Shown: positions 63,651 through 64,000 of the stretch, one piece after another
Layout: the number at the start of each line of letters is the position of its first letter
Numbering within the stretch: position 1 is the stretch's first letter
DNA from: Chinchilla lanigera
Lineage: Eukaryota > Chordata > Mammalia > Rodentia > Chinchillidae
DNA: 64,000 nucleotides
NCBI RefSeq assembly: GCF_000276665.1
Contig: NW_004955470.1
Span: forward strand, 2,174,961-2,238,960
Direction of reading: 5' to 3'
Position numbers and translations under genes: made by a program
The notes under the pieces: model-generated
Databases searched by the model: none
The model's input: only the letters and a program-made list of their open reading frames with translations
Told to the model about the DNA's origin: nothing

Positions 63651-64000
63651 GTATGTTGCTTTGTCATTTTTTATTTCTATTAACATGAGAGGACTCTGTG
63701 GTTTCCAAATACAGCTTGCAATATAAATGCCTTTATGAGAGAGCCTTTTATTTTACTTTCAATTCATCATGTATATCTAGTTGGCGATGTTCTTTTGAAA
63801 TTTCCCATATATGTATAGGGGTTCTGAGAAAGGTAACCACGTAGATGTAGAATACTTAAGTGACATTTCAGCTTTTCACATTATTAAAAACTTCCTAAAA
63901 AGCAGCAAGTGACTAGGATTTTATTAATTGGTTTATGTTACATTTTTGTATTATTATTAAGGATGTAATAATACTGTTAAGGTTATAATGAAAATAACAA

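Overview
This is a window of mammalian nuclear DNA, almost certainly from a non-muroid rodent. It is filled by the 5' two-thirds of one gene, ANAPC1, which encodes APC1, the largest scaffold subunit of the anaphase-promoting complex/cyclosome (APC/C). Thirty-two coding exons could be placed on the + strand between 8830 and 63650, all with GT-AG junctions and continuous reading phase. They encode about 1407 of the roughly 1944 residues usual for the family. The gene runs off the right edge of the window. The rodent assignment rests on the interspersed repeats. There are many tRNA-derived ID elements, B1/Alu-like elements with a 'CAGCCTGAACTGCATAG'-type core, and B1+ID composites. I recognised no B2 or B4 elements, which speaks against mouse, rat or hamster. 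A castorimorph such as beaver is a guess, not a demonstration.

Layout. 1-7100 is intergenic: SINEs, an antisense L1 fragment and unrecognised sequence. 7130-7790 is a CpG-island promoter with NRF1, YY1, GC-box and CCAAT motifs; the noncoding first exon must lie here but its donor could not be fixed. 8806-63650 holds the coding exons, with introns from 93 bp to about 4.2 kb. Exons 2-16 encode the N-terminal beta-propeller. The serine-rich loop of exons 9-10 interrupts it; in human APC1 this loop blocks CDC20 binding until mitotic kinases phosphorylate it. Exons 17-28 encode the middle region with an acidic segment, and exons 29-33 enter the proteasome/cyclosome (PC) repeat domain.

The introns carry a processed ALYREF pseudogene (intron 20), a fossil mariner transposase fragment (intron 13), TcMar-Tigger-type DNA transposon fossils (introns 25, 29, 32), old L1M, L2 and MIR fragments, and young ID/B1 insertions with clear target-site duplications. 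No second intact gene, CRISPR array or RNA gene was found. The ID elements look like tRNA-Ala but are SINEs.

I found no wholly new biological system. The points most worth a second look are: a duplicated ~135-bp block flanking the frame-neutral exon 10 of the regulatory loop; an exon-12 splice acceptor that appears to lie in antisense L1M sequence; a young SINE whose oligo(T) begins 12 nt after the exon-24 donor; and a ~102-bp tandem array in intron 3 with a relative upstream of the gene. Family comparisons are from memory; no database search was run.
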